64,000 nucleotides of DNA, from assembly GCF_014205675.1 (NCBI RefSeq), contig NZ_JACIIX010000005.1, positions 62,001-126,000 on the forward strand, given 5' to 3'. The translations under genes were made by a program, and so were the position numbers. Positions 1-7,452 of this stretch are shown here, piece by piece; within the stretch, counting starts at the first letter, position 1, and every line of letters begins with the position of its first letter. The stretch is from Novispirillum itersonii. Its GTDB lineage: Bacteria > Pseudomonadota > Alphaproteobacteria > Rhodospirillales > Rhodospirillaceae. The notes under the pieces were generated by a model. It did no database searches. It was given only the letters and a program-made list of their open reading frames with translations, and had not been told where the DNA came from.

Positions 1-119
1 AATAATGCGACATACTTTTGGTCATCCTGACTGTACTCTTTGCCATCACAGAACAGCCACCCAACCGGAGCGTAAGAGGATGCCATCACCCGGACTTCAC
101 CGATAAATCCATTGTACAT
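1..119 (-). CDS. Tail-collar (MdpB-like) protein, subtype A of triplet 1, 5' end only
   Basis: The first 39 codons of a gene that runs off the left edge. Translation from the ATG at 119 gives MYNGFIGEVRVMASSYAPVG followed by WLFCDGKEY, the signature start of the phage tail-collar domain (GEIR..., P.GW..CDG) seen in the eleven neighbouring paralogues. Its place, directly after a subtype B gene, and its N-terminus match subtype A of the other triplets. The biological role of these stand-alone tail-collar proteins is not established. Confidence 0.8.
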   Translation of the reverse strand, partial: MYNGFIGEVRVMASSYAPVGWLFCDGKEYSQDDQKYVAL

Positions 120-132
120 GGTTACACCCCCC

Positions 133-693
133 TTATTCAGGCATTTTTGCATAACAGATAATATACGTCATCGCGGCTGTCGGCATGATATTGTTATGCC
201 ACATCCCCTCTCCGGTCGTCTCAATTGAAAACCGCATCAGGGACAGAGAGTCCTCCCCTTCAGCAACCACCTTACTGGTATAGGCGGCAGGCCACCCACC
301 GGAGATCGCCTCCATATTGGCCAGAACCGTTCCACCGTCCTTGGTATTGCGGTTGATGTAACTGGTGGTCCCGACGGTATTGCTGACGTTGACCTGATGA
401 CTGTGCGGCGGCAGACCGTGGACCGGAATCTCTGCGATGGTATTGCCGCCCCGTTCCCCAAGCCGCCGCGCCGTCAGGCCCGGCCCGGAGCCCACCCCCA
501 CCGGCACCACGCCCCGCAGGTCCGGCAGAAAGAAGATCCCTCCATCCTCCCCATATGTGCCACCGATGACGCTATACAGGGGAAGGTAATCATCCCTGGA
601 CACCCCCTGTCCGTCGCAACGCATCCATCCCGCCGGAATGTACTCCCCCGCGATCAGGCGGATTTCACCGACGGTTTCTCCCACTTTCCCCAT
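133..693 (-). CDS. Tail-collar (MdpB-like) protein, subtype B of triplet 1
   Basis: 186 aa. Residues about 8-65 form the phage tail-collar domain: VGEIRLIAGEYIPAGW, then CDG, GGTYGEDG and LPDLRG. A histidine-rich middle segment (HGLPPHSHQV) and the C-terminal block HNNIMPTAAMTYII follow; the N-IMP...YII ending marks subtype B. An AAAGGA ribosome site precedes the ATG. No signal peptide is visible. It lies 13 bases from the subtype A gene and 48 from the subtype C gene, so one transcript is likely. Similarity to tail-collar proteins suggests a trimeric fibre-tip fold, but no phage morphogenesis genes are present. Confidence 0.85.
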   Translation of the reverse strand: MGKVGETVGEIRLIAGEYIPAGWMRCDGQGVSRDDYLPLYSVIGGTYGEDGGIFFLPDLRGVVPVGVGSGPGLTARRLGERGGNTIAEIPVHGLPPHSHQVNVSNTVGTTSYINRNTKDGGTVLANMEAISGGWPAAYTSKVVAEGEDSLSLMRFSIETTGEGMWHNNIMPTAAMTYIICYAKMPE

Positions 694-741
694 GACACGA
701 TCCTTTCTTCTGTCATCCCAATATCGTCCCTGTCCCGGCCT

Positions 742-1290
742 TCAGGACTGGGGCGGATACGCCCCCTGTACGCAGATGCAGTAATTCAGGACAACAAAGG
801 GCTGCATATTATTGTGCCCTTCTCCTTTCCCGGTTACCGAGACACTCTCCGGATGCAGGGATACCCTGTCGGGAATCTCTCCGGTCACATCGGCATAGAC
901 CTTGGCGGGCATGGCTGAGTCGGATGGCATGGTTGACAGAAGGCCTTTTGCCATCGTCACGCTGGTCCCCGCTTTGCTGTAACCGGCAACCAGATGGGTG
1001 TGGGGCGGCGTGGTGGCCACGGTCAGCATCACCTTTTCCTCGCCACCGGCGTAACCGGGGTTCCCTGCATTCCCCCGGTTCCCTGTCTGGTTGACCGCCC
1101 CCATCACCACCCGCCCCCGGAGATCCGGGAGTTTGAATTTGCGGCCATCACTGCCATAGGAGGATCCTATGAGCTTATAAAGGGCAGTGTGCTTTGACAC
1201 ATCCATCACCTGCCCTTCACAGGGGAGCCAGCCAGACGGGATGGTTTCAGAGGCGAAGAGCCTGATTTCCCCCAGATAATTTTCAGCCAT
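742..1290 (-). CDS. Tail-collar (MdpB-like) protein, subtype C of triplet 1
   Basis: 182 aa from the ATG at 1290. An in-frame ATG at 1302 is possible, but its nearest purine-rich site (ATAAGG) is immediately adjacent to it, so the inner ATG is preferred. Tail-collar N-domain: LGEIRLFASETIPSGW, with CEG in place of the usual CDG, then SYGSDG and LPDLRGRV. The C-terminal block HNNMQPFVVLNYCIC is typical of subtype C. First gene of its triplet in the direction of transcription; the roughly 260 bases upstream carry the AT-rich promoter region. Confidence 0.85.
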   Translation of the reverse strand: MAENYLGEIRLFASETIPSGWLPCEGQVMDVSKHTALYKLIGSSYGSDGRKFKLPDLRGRVVMGAVNQTGNRGNAGNPGYAGGEEKVMLTVATTPPHTHLVAGYSKAGTSVTMAKGLLSTMPSDSAMPAKVYADVTGEIPDRVSLHPESVSVTGKGEGHNNMQPFVVLNYCICVQGAYPPQS

Positions 1291-1551
1291 TGCACCTGTC
1301 ATCCTTATGTTCAGGGTCCATGATTCAAAAAACGCGATCCTTGATTGATAAAATTCAACCTACTCTTCCCCCTGCGACTTTCTACCCATAAAATTGCATT
1401 TTCTTTATATATGCACCTTTAAGTGTATCACTATCCCCCTGAGAAACCTGAGAACCGCCTCCGGACCGGTGGCGCAGAAAACACCCTTGAGATGCAGAGT
1501 TTCCGCACAGATATTTCTCACCGGAAACAACGCTGCCCACGGCTGAGGCAC
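1291..1551 (-). promoter_or_regulatory. AT-rich upstream region of triplet 1
   Basis: No credible gene; the short ORFs here have no resemblance to the two peptide genes found upstream of triplets 3 and 4. The segment is much richer in A+T than its surroundings (for example around 1320-1350 and 1388-1430), as expected of a promoter. It contains CTTTAAGTG on the plus strand at about 1417-1425, which resembles, in opposite orientation, the motif found upstream of the peptide genes and of triplets 3 and 4. Confidence 0.4.
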
Positions 1552-1586
1552 AAAAAAGCCCCGCCGGGCAGAGCACCCGACGGGGC
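1552..1586 (-). terminator. Rho-independent terminator of triplet 2
   Basis: On the minus strand GCCCCG-tc-GGG, a loop, CCC-ggc-GGGGC form a GC-rich hairpin (1558-1586) followed by six T residues (1552-1557). It lies just downstream of the last gene of triplet 2, so the triplets are separate transcription units. Confidence 0.75.
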
Positions 1587-1620
1587 CACAAAACAAGCCG
1601 GACAGCCGTTTTCCGCCCGG

Positions 1621-2202
1621 TTACGGGCGCACCGGAAATTCGCCGTTCCAGCAGATGAAATAACCCAGCGTCAGCGTCGGCTGGCTGTTGTCATGCTCTG
1701 CCGCTGCCTCCGGGTTGCCGCCATGCTTCGACAGGGTCGCAGGATGCAGCTGGACGTTTTTGGCAGTCCCGCCAATGGCATAGCGCCGGGCCTGCTGGAT
1801 TTTCGTGGTGGCGTTGGGGGTTTTGTAAACCGGCACCCCCAGCCAGTTATCCCCCGGCTCATTCACCGCGTCGGCAAAGGGAAACACCTTCCCGCCCAGA
1901 GTATGGGTATGAACCGGCATCTCGCTGGACTTCAACGCAACCGTCGCCGTCCCGGTGGCCTCCGCCAGCTGTAGCGCAGGGAGATCATTTCCATCGGCCC
2001 CCACCCCCACCGGCAAGGCCCCAACCAGGTTCGGCACCGCAAAGGTTCCCTTCTCAGGGCTACCGCCATAACGATTGCCAATAATGGCAAACAGCAGAGT
2101 GTAGTCCGCCTGACGGTAGGCTGTGCCATCACACAGAAACCATCCTTCCGGGGCAAATCCAATCGCCATCGCCCGGATTTCCCCAACAAAGGCATCAGCC
2201 AT
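1621..2202 (-). CDS. Tail-collar (MdpB-like) protein, subtype A of triplet 2
   Basis: 193 aa. Starts MADAFVGEIRAMAIGFAPEG followed by WFLCDG; NRYGGSP and VPNLVG complete the collar domain. The subtype A ending HDNSQPTLTLGYFIC is present, and the middle segment carries VHTHTLGGK and the NWLGVPVYKTPN block shared by the A proteins. The start has a GGAGAA ribosome site. Last gene of its triplet and followed by a terminator. Subtype A proteins are clearly closer to each other across triplets than to their B and C neighbours. Confidence 0.86.
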   Translation of the reverse strand: MADAFVGEIRAMAIGFAPEGWFLCDGTAYRQADYTLLFAIIGNRYGGSPEKGTFAVPNLVGALPVGVGADGNDLPALQLAEATGTATVALKSSEMPVHTHTLGGKVFPFADAVNEPGDNWLGVPVYKTPNATTKIQQARRYAIGGTAKNVQLHPATLSKHGGNPEAAAEHDNSQPTLTLGYFICWNGEFPVRP

Positions 2203-2234
2203 TTTTGTCTTCTCCTGCTGAAAACCGCCCGGCC

Positions 2235-2795
2235 TTACGGGTGCGACGGAAAAATCCCTGTGGTGGCGATGATGTAGTGAAGGCCCAGACCGGGCATGAG
2301 ATTGCTATGCCCCTTCCCTTCCCCACTGCTGTCAATCGTGCCCTCCGCAAGCATCTGGACCGGACTGTTAAGCGCCTTAGTCTTATCAGTATAGGCGGCA
2401 ACCGTACCGCCGGAGATGGTCGCCATATTGGTCAAAACGGGATCGCCAGACCCCGACTTCTGGAATCTGGGGGATATCCCCTCCTGATTGCTGACGGTCA
2501 CGGTGTGACTGTGGGCGGGCAGATTTTCCACGCCCAGCACCACGGCACTGACCCCACCGGTGGCGGCAATGGTGCGGGGGGTCAGGCCCGGCCCTGCTCC
2601 CTGCCCGATGATCACCCGGCCCCGCAGGTCCGGCAGGCCGAACGTCCTGACGCCATTCCCGCCATAGCTGGTCCCGATCAGCGTATACAGGGCTTCATAC
2701 TGCGCAATCAGCTGTAGGCTGCCATCACAGAAACTCCAGCCAGCCGGTGCAAATGTTCCGGAAAACAGACGGATCTCTCCGACATACGGATACAT
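2235..2795 (-). CDS. Tail-collar (MdpB-like) protein, subtype B of triplet 2
   Basis: 186 aa. MYPYVGEIRLFSGTFAPAGW and CDG open the collar domain; TSYGGNG and LPDLRGRVIIGQG follow. The B-type middle block reads VLTNMATISGGTVAAYTD and the C-terminus HSNLMPGLGLHYII. An AGAAAGGGG ribosome site precedes the ATG. It sits 32 bases upstream of the subtype A gene and 75 bases downstream of subtype C on the same strand. Confidence 0.86.
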   Translation of the reverse strand: MYPYVGEIRLFSGTFAPAGWSFCDGSLQLIAQYEALYTLIGTSYGGNGVRTFGLPDLRGRVIIGQGAGPGLTPRTIAATGGVSAVVLGVENLPAHSHTVTVSNQEGISPRFQKSGSGDPVLTNMATISGGTVAAYTDKTKALNSPVQMLAEGTIDSSGEGKGHSNLMPGLGLHYIIATTGIFPSHP

Positions 2796-2870
2796 GGGCG
2801 TACCCCTTTCTCAGGTTAAAGCGCTTTCAGCAGACATGACTCCCCCGCCCCCCTGGCGGGGCCGGAATCG

Positions 2871-3431
2871 CTACGGACGCGTCGGATAGATCCCGCTGAT
2901 GCAGACACAGGGGTTGCTCACCAGAAAAGGCTGCATGTTCTCGTGCGGAAGTCCCCCCCCGACGGTGGAAACACTGCCCGCATTCAGCACGGACGGCTTG
3001 GGAATGGTAGTGCCGGCGCCGTCATAGACCATCGCGGTCAGCCCGGGTGAGGTCGGCGGGAACGCTGCCGAGGCCAGAACGGCCCCCCCCATCGGCACGA
3101 CGGTCCCCTCCGCGCTGGTGCCATGAACCCTGTGGCCATGGTTCGGGGTCATGGCGGCGGTCAGGGTCGCTCTTTCAGTCCCCGAGACATACCCGCGCAC
3201 CCCCGGTGTGGTGTTGGGGCCCTGAAATGTCTTCGCCCCCAGAATCGCCCGGCCCCGCAGATCCGGCAGCCCGAACGTGGTCTGGCCATCACCGCCGAAG
3301 GCCGTGCCGAACAGGGAATACAGCGCCTGATACTGCCTGATCTGCACAAGGCTTCCGTCACACAGGGCCCAGCCCCGTGGAGCCCAGGGGAACGGAAAAA
3401 CCCGGATTTCTCCGAGTATTGGATCTGACAT
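2871..3431 (-). CDS. Tail-collar (MdpB-like) protein, subtype C of triplet 2
   Basis: 186 aa from the ATG at 3431, chosen over an upstream in-frame ATG at 3506 because all paralogues begin a few residues before GEIR and because GAGGAGAG lies at the right distance. Collar domain: LGEIRVFPFPWAPRGW, CDG, TAFGGDG, LPDLRGRAILG. C-type ending HENMQPFLVSNPCVC. First gene of triplet 2; the AT-rich region to its right holds the presumed promoter. Confidence 0.86.
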   Translation of the reverse strand: MSDPILGEIRVFPFPWAPRGWALCDGSLVQIRQYQALYSLFGTAFGGDGQTTFGLPDLRGRAILGAKTFQGPNTTPGVRGYVSGTERATLTAAMTPNHGHRVHGTSAEGTVVPMGGAVLASAAFPPTSPGLTAMVYDGAGTTIPKPSVLNAGSVSTVGGGLPHENMQPFLVSNPCVCISGIYPTRP

Positions 3432-3707
3432 AGTTGCTCTCCTCGCCAGCGCGGATCCGGTCATGAACGCGAACCCGCAAGACATGATGACGAGACATGA
3501 ATACACTGAATAAGAGTAATGAGTCTAAATTTAACTTAATGAGTGCAACCAACAACGCTTTTCCAGAAATATTCCTAACTAATTTATTTTAAACACTTTT
3601 TTATGATATCAGACGAGGTTACCGCACACAAAAAACACCTTATACGGGTTTTTACTCCCCATAAACATGTCTGGACAGACAGACCTGCCACACCCCCACA
3701 CAGACAC
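3432..3707 (-). promoter_or_regulatory. Upstream region of triplet 2 with a shared box
   Basis: No gene is supported. The stretch 3500-3610 is strongly AT-rich. At 3641-3661 it carries TTATACGGG, five bases, then CTCCCCA; nearly the same arrangement is at 5776-5797 upstream of triplet 3. On the minus strand this reads TGGGGAG...CCCGTATAA, which could be a promoter or operator. Function is inferred only from the shared position. Confidence 0.35.
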
Positions 3708-3738
3708 TCCCCCCGCCCGGAGATCCCGGCGGGGGGAG
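3708..3738. repeat. GC-rich stem-loop between triplets 3 and 2
   Basis: CTCCCCCCGCC, a short loop, then GGCGGGGGGAG form a strong inverted repeat. There is no T tract on either side, so it is a transcript-end structure or boundary rather than a classical terminator. Confidence 0.5.
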
Positions 3739-3776
3739 GAAACCCCTGACGGTCAGGGGAAAGGCCGGTGAAAACA

Positions 3777-3832
3777 GGCAGAGCGTTTTCCACAGAAGAA
3801 CCACCGTTCTTTCCTGCGGAAAACGCGCTGCC
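3777..3832 (-). terminator. Long inverted repeat downstream of triplet 3
   Basis: The two arms GGCAG-a-GCGTTTTCC and GGAAAACGC-g-CTGCC, continuing inward through AGAAC and GTTCT, make an imperfect hairpin of more than 20 base pairs. It begins about 20 bases after the stop of the subtype A gene of triplet 3. No long T tract follows, so termination or mRNA 3' stabilisation are both possible. Confidence 0.5.
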
Positions 3833-3853
3833 CCGCCGGGCCACTCCCGCGTG

Positions 3854-4420
3854 TTACGGGCGCGACGGCCAGGTCCCCTCCGAGCAGATAAAATAGGCAA
3901 CCGTCTGATACGGCTGGCAGTTCTCATGGGCCTGAGGGGTACTCACCCCCGCAGTACCGAGAGTCCTTGAATTCAGGTGAACGTCATGCGTCCCCGGCGG
4001 CACCTCATACCGCTTGCCCTGCTGGGTTTTCGGCGTGCTGTTGGGGGTCTGGTAGGTCGGCACCCCCAGCCAGTTGTTGGCGGGCGTGTTAACCGACTGA
4101 ATATGCGGCCCCATTTTGCCGTTCAGGGTATGGCTATGCAGCGGCAGGGGGCTGGAGACAGTGGCATGACCACTCTTATTCCCCTGCCCCAAAGCGAAAC
4201 CGCTGATAAGATCCGTACCAAGGCCGACCACCACGCGGCTGCGCAGGTCCGGCACGCCAAACTGACCGGACTGCGGAGAACCGCCATACAGGTAGCCAAT
4301 CACCGCATGCAGAGGCACGTAGGTCTGTATGGAATGGAGTGAACCATCGCACAGCATCCACCCCTGCGGGACAAAGGAATAGGGCAGGGCCCGGATTTCA
4401 CCGATAAATGCGTCAGCCAT
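3854..4420 (-). CDS. Tail-collar (MdpB-like) protein, subtype A of triplet 3
   Basis: 188 aa. MADAFIGEIRALPYSFVPQG, WMLCDG, YLYGGSP and VPDLRSRVVVG make up the collar domain; LHSHTLNGK and NNWLGVPTYQTPN are the subtype A middle blocks; the end is HENCQPYQTVAYFIC. GGGAGAA serves as ribosome site. Last gene of triplet 3, 17 bases after the B gene. Confidence 0.86.
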   Translation of the reverse strand: MADAFIGEIRALPYSFVPQGWMLCDGSLHSIQTYVPLHAVIGYLYGGSPQSGQFGVPDLRSRVVVGLGTDLISGFALGQGNKSGHATVSSPLPLHSHTLNGKMGPHIQSVNTPANNWLGVPTYQTPNSTPKTQQGKRYEVPPGTHDVHLNSRTLGTAGVSTPQAHENCQPYQTVAYFICSEGTWPSRP

Positions 4421-4437
4421 TCTTGTTCTCCCTGCCT

Positions 4438-5004
4438 TTACGGACGTTGCGGATAAAGGCCCTGCAGGGCGATGATGTAACGCATCCCCATGCTGGGCAT
4501 GATGTTTTCGTGGGGCTGAATTGTGCCGACAGCTTCAATGGCATCCTCCATCACCTGCGGCTGATTGGCCGCCGCCACGGTGGCATCGGTATAGGTGGCA
4601 ACGGTCCCGCCGGAAACCGGGGCCATGTTGGCCAGAACGACACTCCCGCTGGCCCCGGGGGCGGGCAGCGCGTTCGGGCTGGTACCGTCCTGATTGCTGA
4701 CGGTAAAACTGTGGGTATGGGCAGGCATATTGGCAACCTCCAGGCTGACCACAGCCTTGCCCCCTGTCTGCCCCACCGCCCTGACGGTCAGACCCGTCCC
4801 GGCCCCGGCCCCGACAGCCACCCGGCCCCCCAGGTTCGGCAGCGCGAAATTCGTACGGCCATCCCCGCCATAGGTGACCCCGATCAGGGAAAACAGGACC
4901 TGATTGCTGGCGAGCGACAGCAACTGGCCATTGCAGTCGGCCCAGCCCTCCGGCGCGTAGGGACCGGCGAAAAGACGGATTTCTCCGAGATAACAGTCCA
5001 CCAT
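4438..5004 (-). CDS. Tail-collar (MdpB-like) protein, subtype B of triplet 3
   Basis: 188 aa. MVDCYLGEIRLFAGPYAPEG then W and CNG (one substitution from CDG); VTYGGDG and LPNLGGRVAVG complete the collar domain. The B-type block VLANMAPVSGGTVATYTDA and the ending HENIMPSMGMRYII are present. GAGAGG precedes the ATG. The 114-base gap to the C gene contains no further gene. Confidence 0.86.
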   Translation of the reverse strand: MVDCYLGEIRLFAGPYAPEGWADCNGQLLSLASNQVLFSLIGVTYGGDGRTNFALPNLGGRVAVGAGAGTGLTVRAVGQTGGKAVVSLEVANMPAHTHSFTVSNQDGTSPNALPAPGASGSVVLANMAPVSGGTVATYTDATVAAANQPQVMEDAIEAVGTIQPHENIMPSMGMRYIIALQGLYPQRP

Positions 5005-5118
5005 TGAAAACCTCTCTCATGGTCTTCCGGCGCAGGCTTCCCGGCGGAGGCACATATCCTGTGCAGCCGTGAAAGCATCTTCGCCTCTTGAAATCGTGTC
5101 GTCGTTCTGCCCGGCCGG

Positions 5119-5670
5119 TCAGGACCGCTCCGGGAACAGGCCGGACGTACAGATGCAGTACTGAAGCACCTGAAACGGCTGCATGTTCTCATGCGCGGCA
5201 CCGGCACCGGCGACAGACACCGTGCCGGAATTGAGCATTGCCGGATTGGGGATCGCCCCGGAAGCAACCCCGTACACCTTCGCGGCAAAGGCCGCCGGGG
5301 TCACCACCGACGCCAGCCCGCCCCCCGTCATCGGCACGCTGTTCCCCGACGCTGTGTGGGCCGTCACCACATGGTTATGCAGCAGCAGGTTCGCTGGGGT
5401 CAGGGCAACGGTTTCGGCCCCACCCTTATAGCCCTGACTCCCCGGGGTGGTGCCCGGTCCGAACGCGTACTGCGCCCCGTAGATCACCCGGCCGCGCAGA
5501 TCCGGGATATTGAACTTGGTTTTCCCGTCCCCGCCATAGTTCGTCCCCAGCAACACATACAGCCCCTGATTCTGGGCAATCAGAAGCTCCCGCCCGTCGC
5601 AGGGGATCCAGTTGATCGGGGCCCAGTTAAACGGAAAAGCCCGGATTTCCCCGAGCATATAATCAGCCAT
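5119..5670 (-). CDS. Tail-collar (MdpB-like) protein, subtype C of triplet 3
   Basis: 183 aa. MADYMLGEIRAFPFNWAPIN, W, CDG, TNYGGDG and IPDLRGRVIYG define the collar domain; the C-type ending is [23 protein letters not shown] lies upstream of the ATG. First gene of triplet 3. Upstream come an AT-rich promoter region, the terminator of the first peptide gene and that gene itself, all on the same strand. Confidence 0.86.
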   Translation of the reverse strand: MADYMLGEIRAFPFNWAPINWIPCDGRELLIAQNQGLYVLLGTNYGGDGKTKFNIPDLRGRVIYGAQYAFGPGTTPGSQGYKGGAETVALTPANLLLHNHVVTAHTASGNSVPMTGGGLASVVTPAAFAAKVYGVASGAIPNPAMLNSGTVSVAGAGAAHENMQPFQVLQYCICTSGLFPERS

Positions 5671-5953
5671 GCCTCGCTCTCCTTAACCAAGGGATGTCCA
5701 TTCAGCGAAGAACACCCTTAAAGTTTGTGCGAAATTATTAATACACTATATAGGGGCATATTTTCTAAAAATAACTTTATACGGGCAATTCCTCCCCACT
5801 CTTACGCGAGTGAACAGTGCCTTGAGAGAAATAGATTTTTTAGAGTGTCTTCCGTCGGGATGCGCAAAAAAAACATCCCCTGCGGGTACGCAACCCGCCG
5901 AATTATGTCCATTCAGACATAATCTGATCGTCCTCAGCCCACCGCCGCACATG
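5671..5953 (-). promoter_or_regulatory. Upstream region of triplet 3 with shared motifs
   Basis: No gene is supported. Position 5711-5724 reads ACTTTAAGGGTGTT on the minus strand, closely matching sequences upstream of both peptide genes and of triplet 4. Position 5776-5797 carries the TTATACGGG...CTCCCCA box shared with triplet 2. The region 5725-5790 is AT-rich. A hairpin CGGGT-acgca-ACCCG lies near 5883-5897. Confidence 0.4.
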
Positions 5954-5989
5954 CAAAAACCCCCGCCCGGAGACAGACCGGGCGGGGGC
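5954..5989 (-). terminator. Rho-independent terminator of the first peptide gene
   Basis: On the minus strand GCCCCCGCCCGG, a short loop, CCGGGCGGGGG is followed directly by TTTTTG. It lies about 85 bases after the stop codon of the 56-residue peptide gene and before triplet 3, so the peptide has its own short transcript. Confidence 0.85.
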
Positions 5990-6074
5990 ATTCCCCTGAG
6001 ACAGAACAGCGATCATCCTGAAAAGCCGGGACAGGCGCGGACAGTCTCAGCCGACGGCCCTGTACGGCCCCCTG

Positions 6075-6245
6075 TCAGGATCCGATTTTGACATCTCCCG
6101 GAGTGCTTTCCATGGTTGAGGAGGTCTTGCGGGTCATTTCCACCGACACATCCTCGATCCCCGGCGGCAGCCACTGGCAGCGGCCCACAGCGGAGACCGC
6201 GCCCTTTTCCTCCGCCACACCCGCCTGCTGATCATTCGCGACCAT
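6075..6245 (-). CDS. Putative RiPP-like precursor peptide 1 (56 aa)
   Basis: 56-residue peptide starting MVANDQQAGV. The ATG at 6245 is set by AAAAAGGGTAA, which occurs at the same distance before the second peptide gene. From residue 25 it reads W-L-P-P-G-I-E, then the block DVSVEMTRKTSSTMES, then PG.VK.GS at the end. The block is identical in peptide 2 although 8 of its 16 codons differ synonymously, so the protein sequence is under selection. The W..P.[I]..[DV].V.E.T pattern loosely recalls the recognition segment of PqqA and of lasso leaders, which are bound by PqqD-type proteins. The Ser/Thr/Glu-rich tail is the possible modified core. Family not recognised; precursor role is inferred from context. 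Confidence 0.7.
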   Translation of the reverse strand: MVANDQQAGVAEEKGAVSAVGRCQWLPPGIEDVSVEMTRKTSSTMESTPGDVKIGS

Positions 6246-6519
6246 CGTCTTTACCCTTTTTGCCTGTTCCACCCTGAATCCTTGCCGCAACAGGAGTATC
6301 CTGACCACGGATACCCCATCCACAGATGCAGACAAAAAACAGCTTAAAGTTGCTTTTAAAAAATGACCACCCCTTAAATACGATTTATCCGCCACAGAAC
6401 ACCTGCCTGAGAACAACCTATGATAAACAATCAAACCGTTGATACGATGATAAGTCCTTGATATCGTCCCCCGGAAGGATGGGCACATCCGCCCTTCCGA
6501 AGCGAAAAACTGATCCTTC
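6246..6519. promoter_or_regulatory. Divergent promoter region between peptide 1 and the kinase operon
   Basis: Non-coding, AT-rich between about 6320 and 6470. On the minus strand 6334-6350 reads ACTTTAAGCTGTTTTTT, related to 5711-5724 and 11271-11290. Close to the kinase gene is an inverted repeat GGAAGG-atgggcacatccgc-CCTTCC (6473-6498). The layout implies that the precursor and the modification enzymes are transcribed divergently from here. Confidence 0.45.
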
Positions 6520-7452
6520 ATGCCCCTTTACCGCGTTTTTGGCCTGACAGTTCTGTCTGATTTTCCCCTGCCCGGCGTGCTGGAGGCGGAGCCCCCCTTT
6601 GCGGCACCGGACATCCATGTCCGCCGTGCCGCTGTGCCCGCCCGGCTGACGGATCCGCTGGTGACCGGGCCGTTCTGGCAGGTGGACCGGCAGGCGGTGC
6701 TGCTGTCGATCCCCGAGATCGGCAGCCTGCTGGCGCGGGATGGTCAGACACTGGATGTGGACCCCGCCGACGGGCTGGAGGACCTGCTGCCGTTTGCCAT
6801 GGGCACCGGCATGGCCGCCCTGCTGTACCAGCGCGGCAATCTGGTGCTGCATGCGGCGACGGTCGCCATCAACGGGCGGGCGGTGCTGCTGTGCGGCAAA
6901 AGCGGCCTTGGCAAATCGACACTGGCGGCCACCCTGTGCCGGCAGGGCGGCACCCTGATCAGCGATGATCTGGCGCGGATCACCCTTGACGGTAACGGTC
7001 AGCCGCAGGTCTGGCCCGACGGGCGGATGCTGAAACTGTATCCGTCATCAATCCAGCGGCTGGCGCTGGCCGGGCAGCAGGGGCGGGAAATCCGCCCCGG
7101 GGTCGGCAAATACTATGTTGCACCGCCGACGCCCCCGGCCCCCGGCCCGCTGCCGGTGGCCGCCGCCTATGCCCTGACCCGGGAGCTTCCCGGCGCACCC
7201 GCCGGGATCCGGCAGTTTACCGGGCTGGACCGGGCGCAGGCCCTGCTGAACTGGAGTTACCGCCACCGCCTTGCCATGGCCATGGCCCGCACCGGGCGCA
7301 CCGGCCTGCTGACCCAGACGGTGGCGATGCAGGACCGGGTCCCCCTGTTCCGCCTGACCCGCCCGCAGGATCTGGCGGCGGTCGATGATCTGGCCACCGG
7401 CCTGCTGCACCACCTGCAAAGCCTGCCTCCCGCCTGCGGGGGCGCGGCATAA
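6520..7452 (+). CDS. HPr kinase-like (HprK-related) protein
   Basis: 310 aa. The Walker A loop GKSGLGKST is at residues 126-134, preceded by LVLHAATV, and ISDD follows at 147-150, the layout of the C-terminal kinase domain of HPr kinase. The canonical HprK N-terminal domain and PTS context are lacking. HprK relatives with this architecture are known in RiPP clusters, including lasso clusters where they phosphorylate a serine of the precursor, and in the HprK-related A/B systems with PqqD. The serine- and threonine-rich tails of peptides 1 and 2 are candidate substrates (inference). First gene of a tightly coupled operon: its TAA overlaps the ATG of the next gene (TAATG). Confidence 0.85.
   Translation: MPLYRVFGLTVLSDFPLPGVLEAEPPFAAPDIHVRRAAVPARLTDPLVTGPFWQVDRQAVLLSIPEIGSLLARDGQTLDVDPADGLEDLLPFAMGTGMAALLYQRGNLVLHAATVAINGRAVLLCGKSGLGKSTLAATLCRQGGTLISDDLARITLDGNGQPQVWPDGRMLKLYPSSIQRLALAGQQGREIRPGVGKYYVAPPTPPAPGPLPVAAAYALTRELPGAPAGIRQFTGLDRAQALLNWSYRHRLAMAMARTGRTGLLTQTVAMQDRVPLFRLTRPQDLAAVDDLATGLLHHLQSLPPACGGAA

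Noticed and set aside
1303-3853. Additional copies of the peptide gene upstream of triplets 1 and 2
   Set aside because: The short frames in 1291-1620 and 3432-3853 lack the DVSVEMTRKT block and the AAAAAGGGTAA ribosome site.
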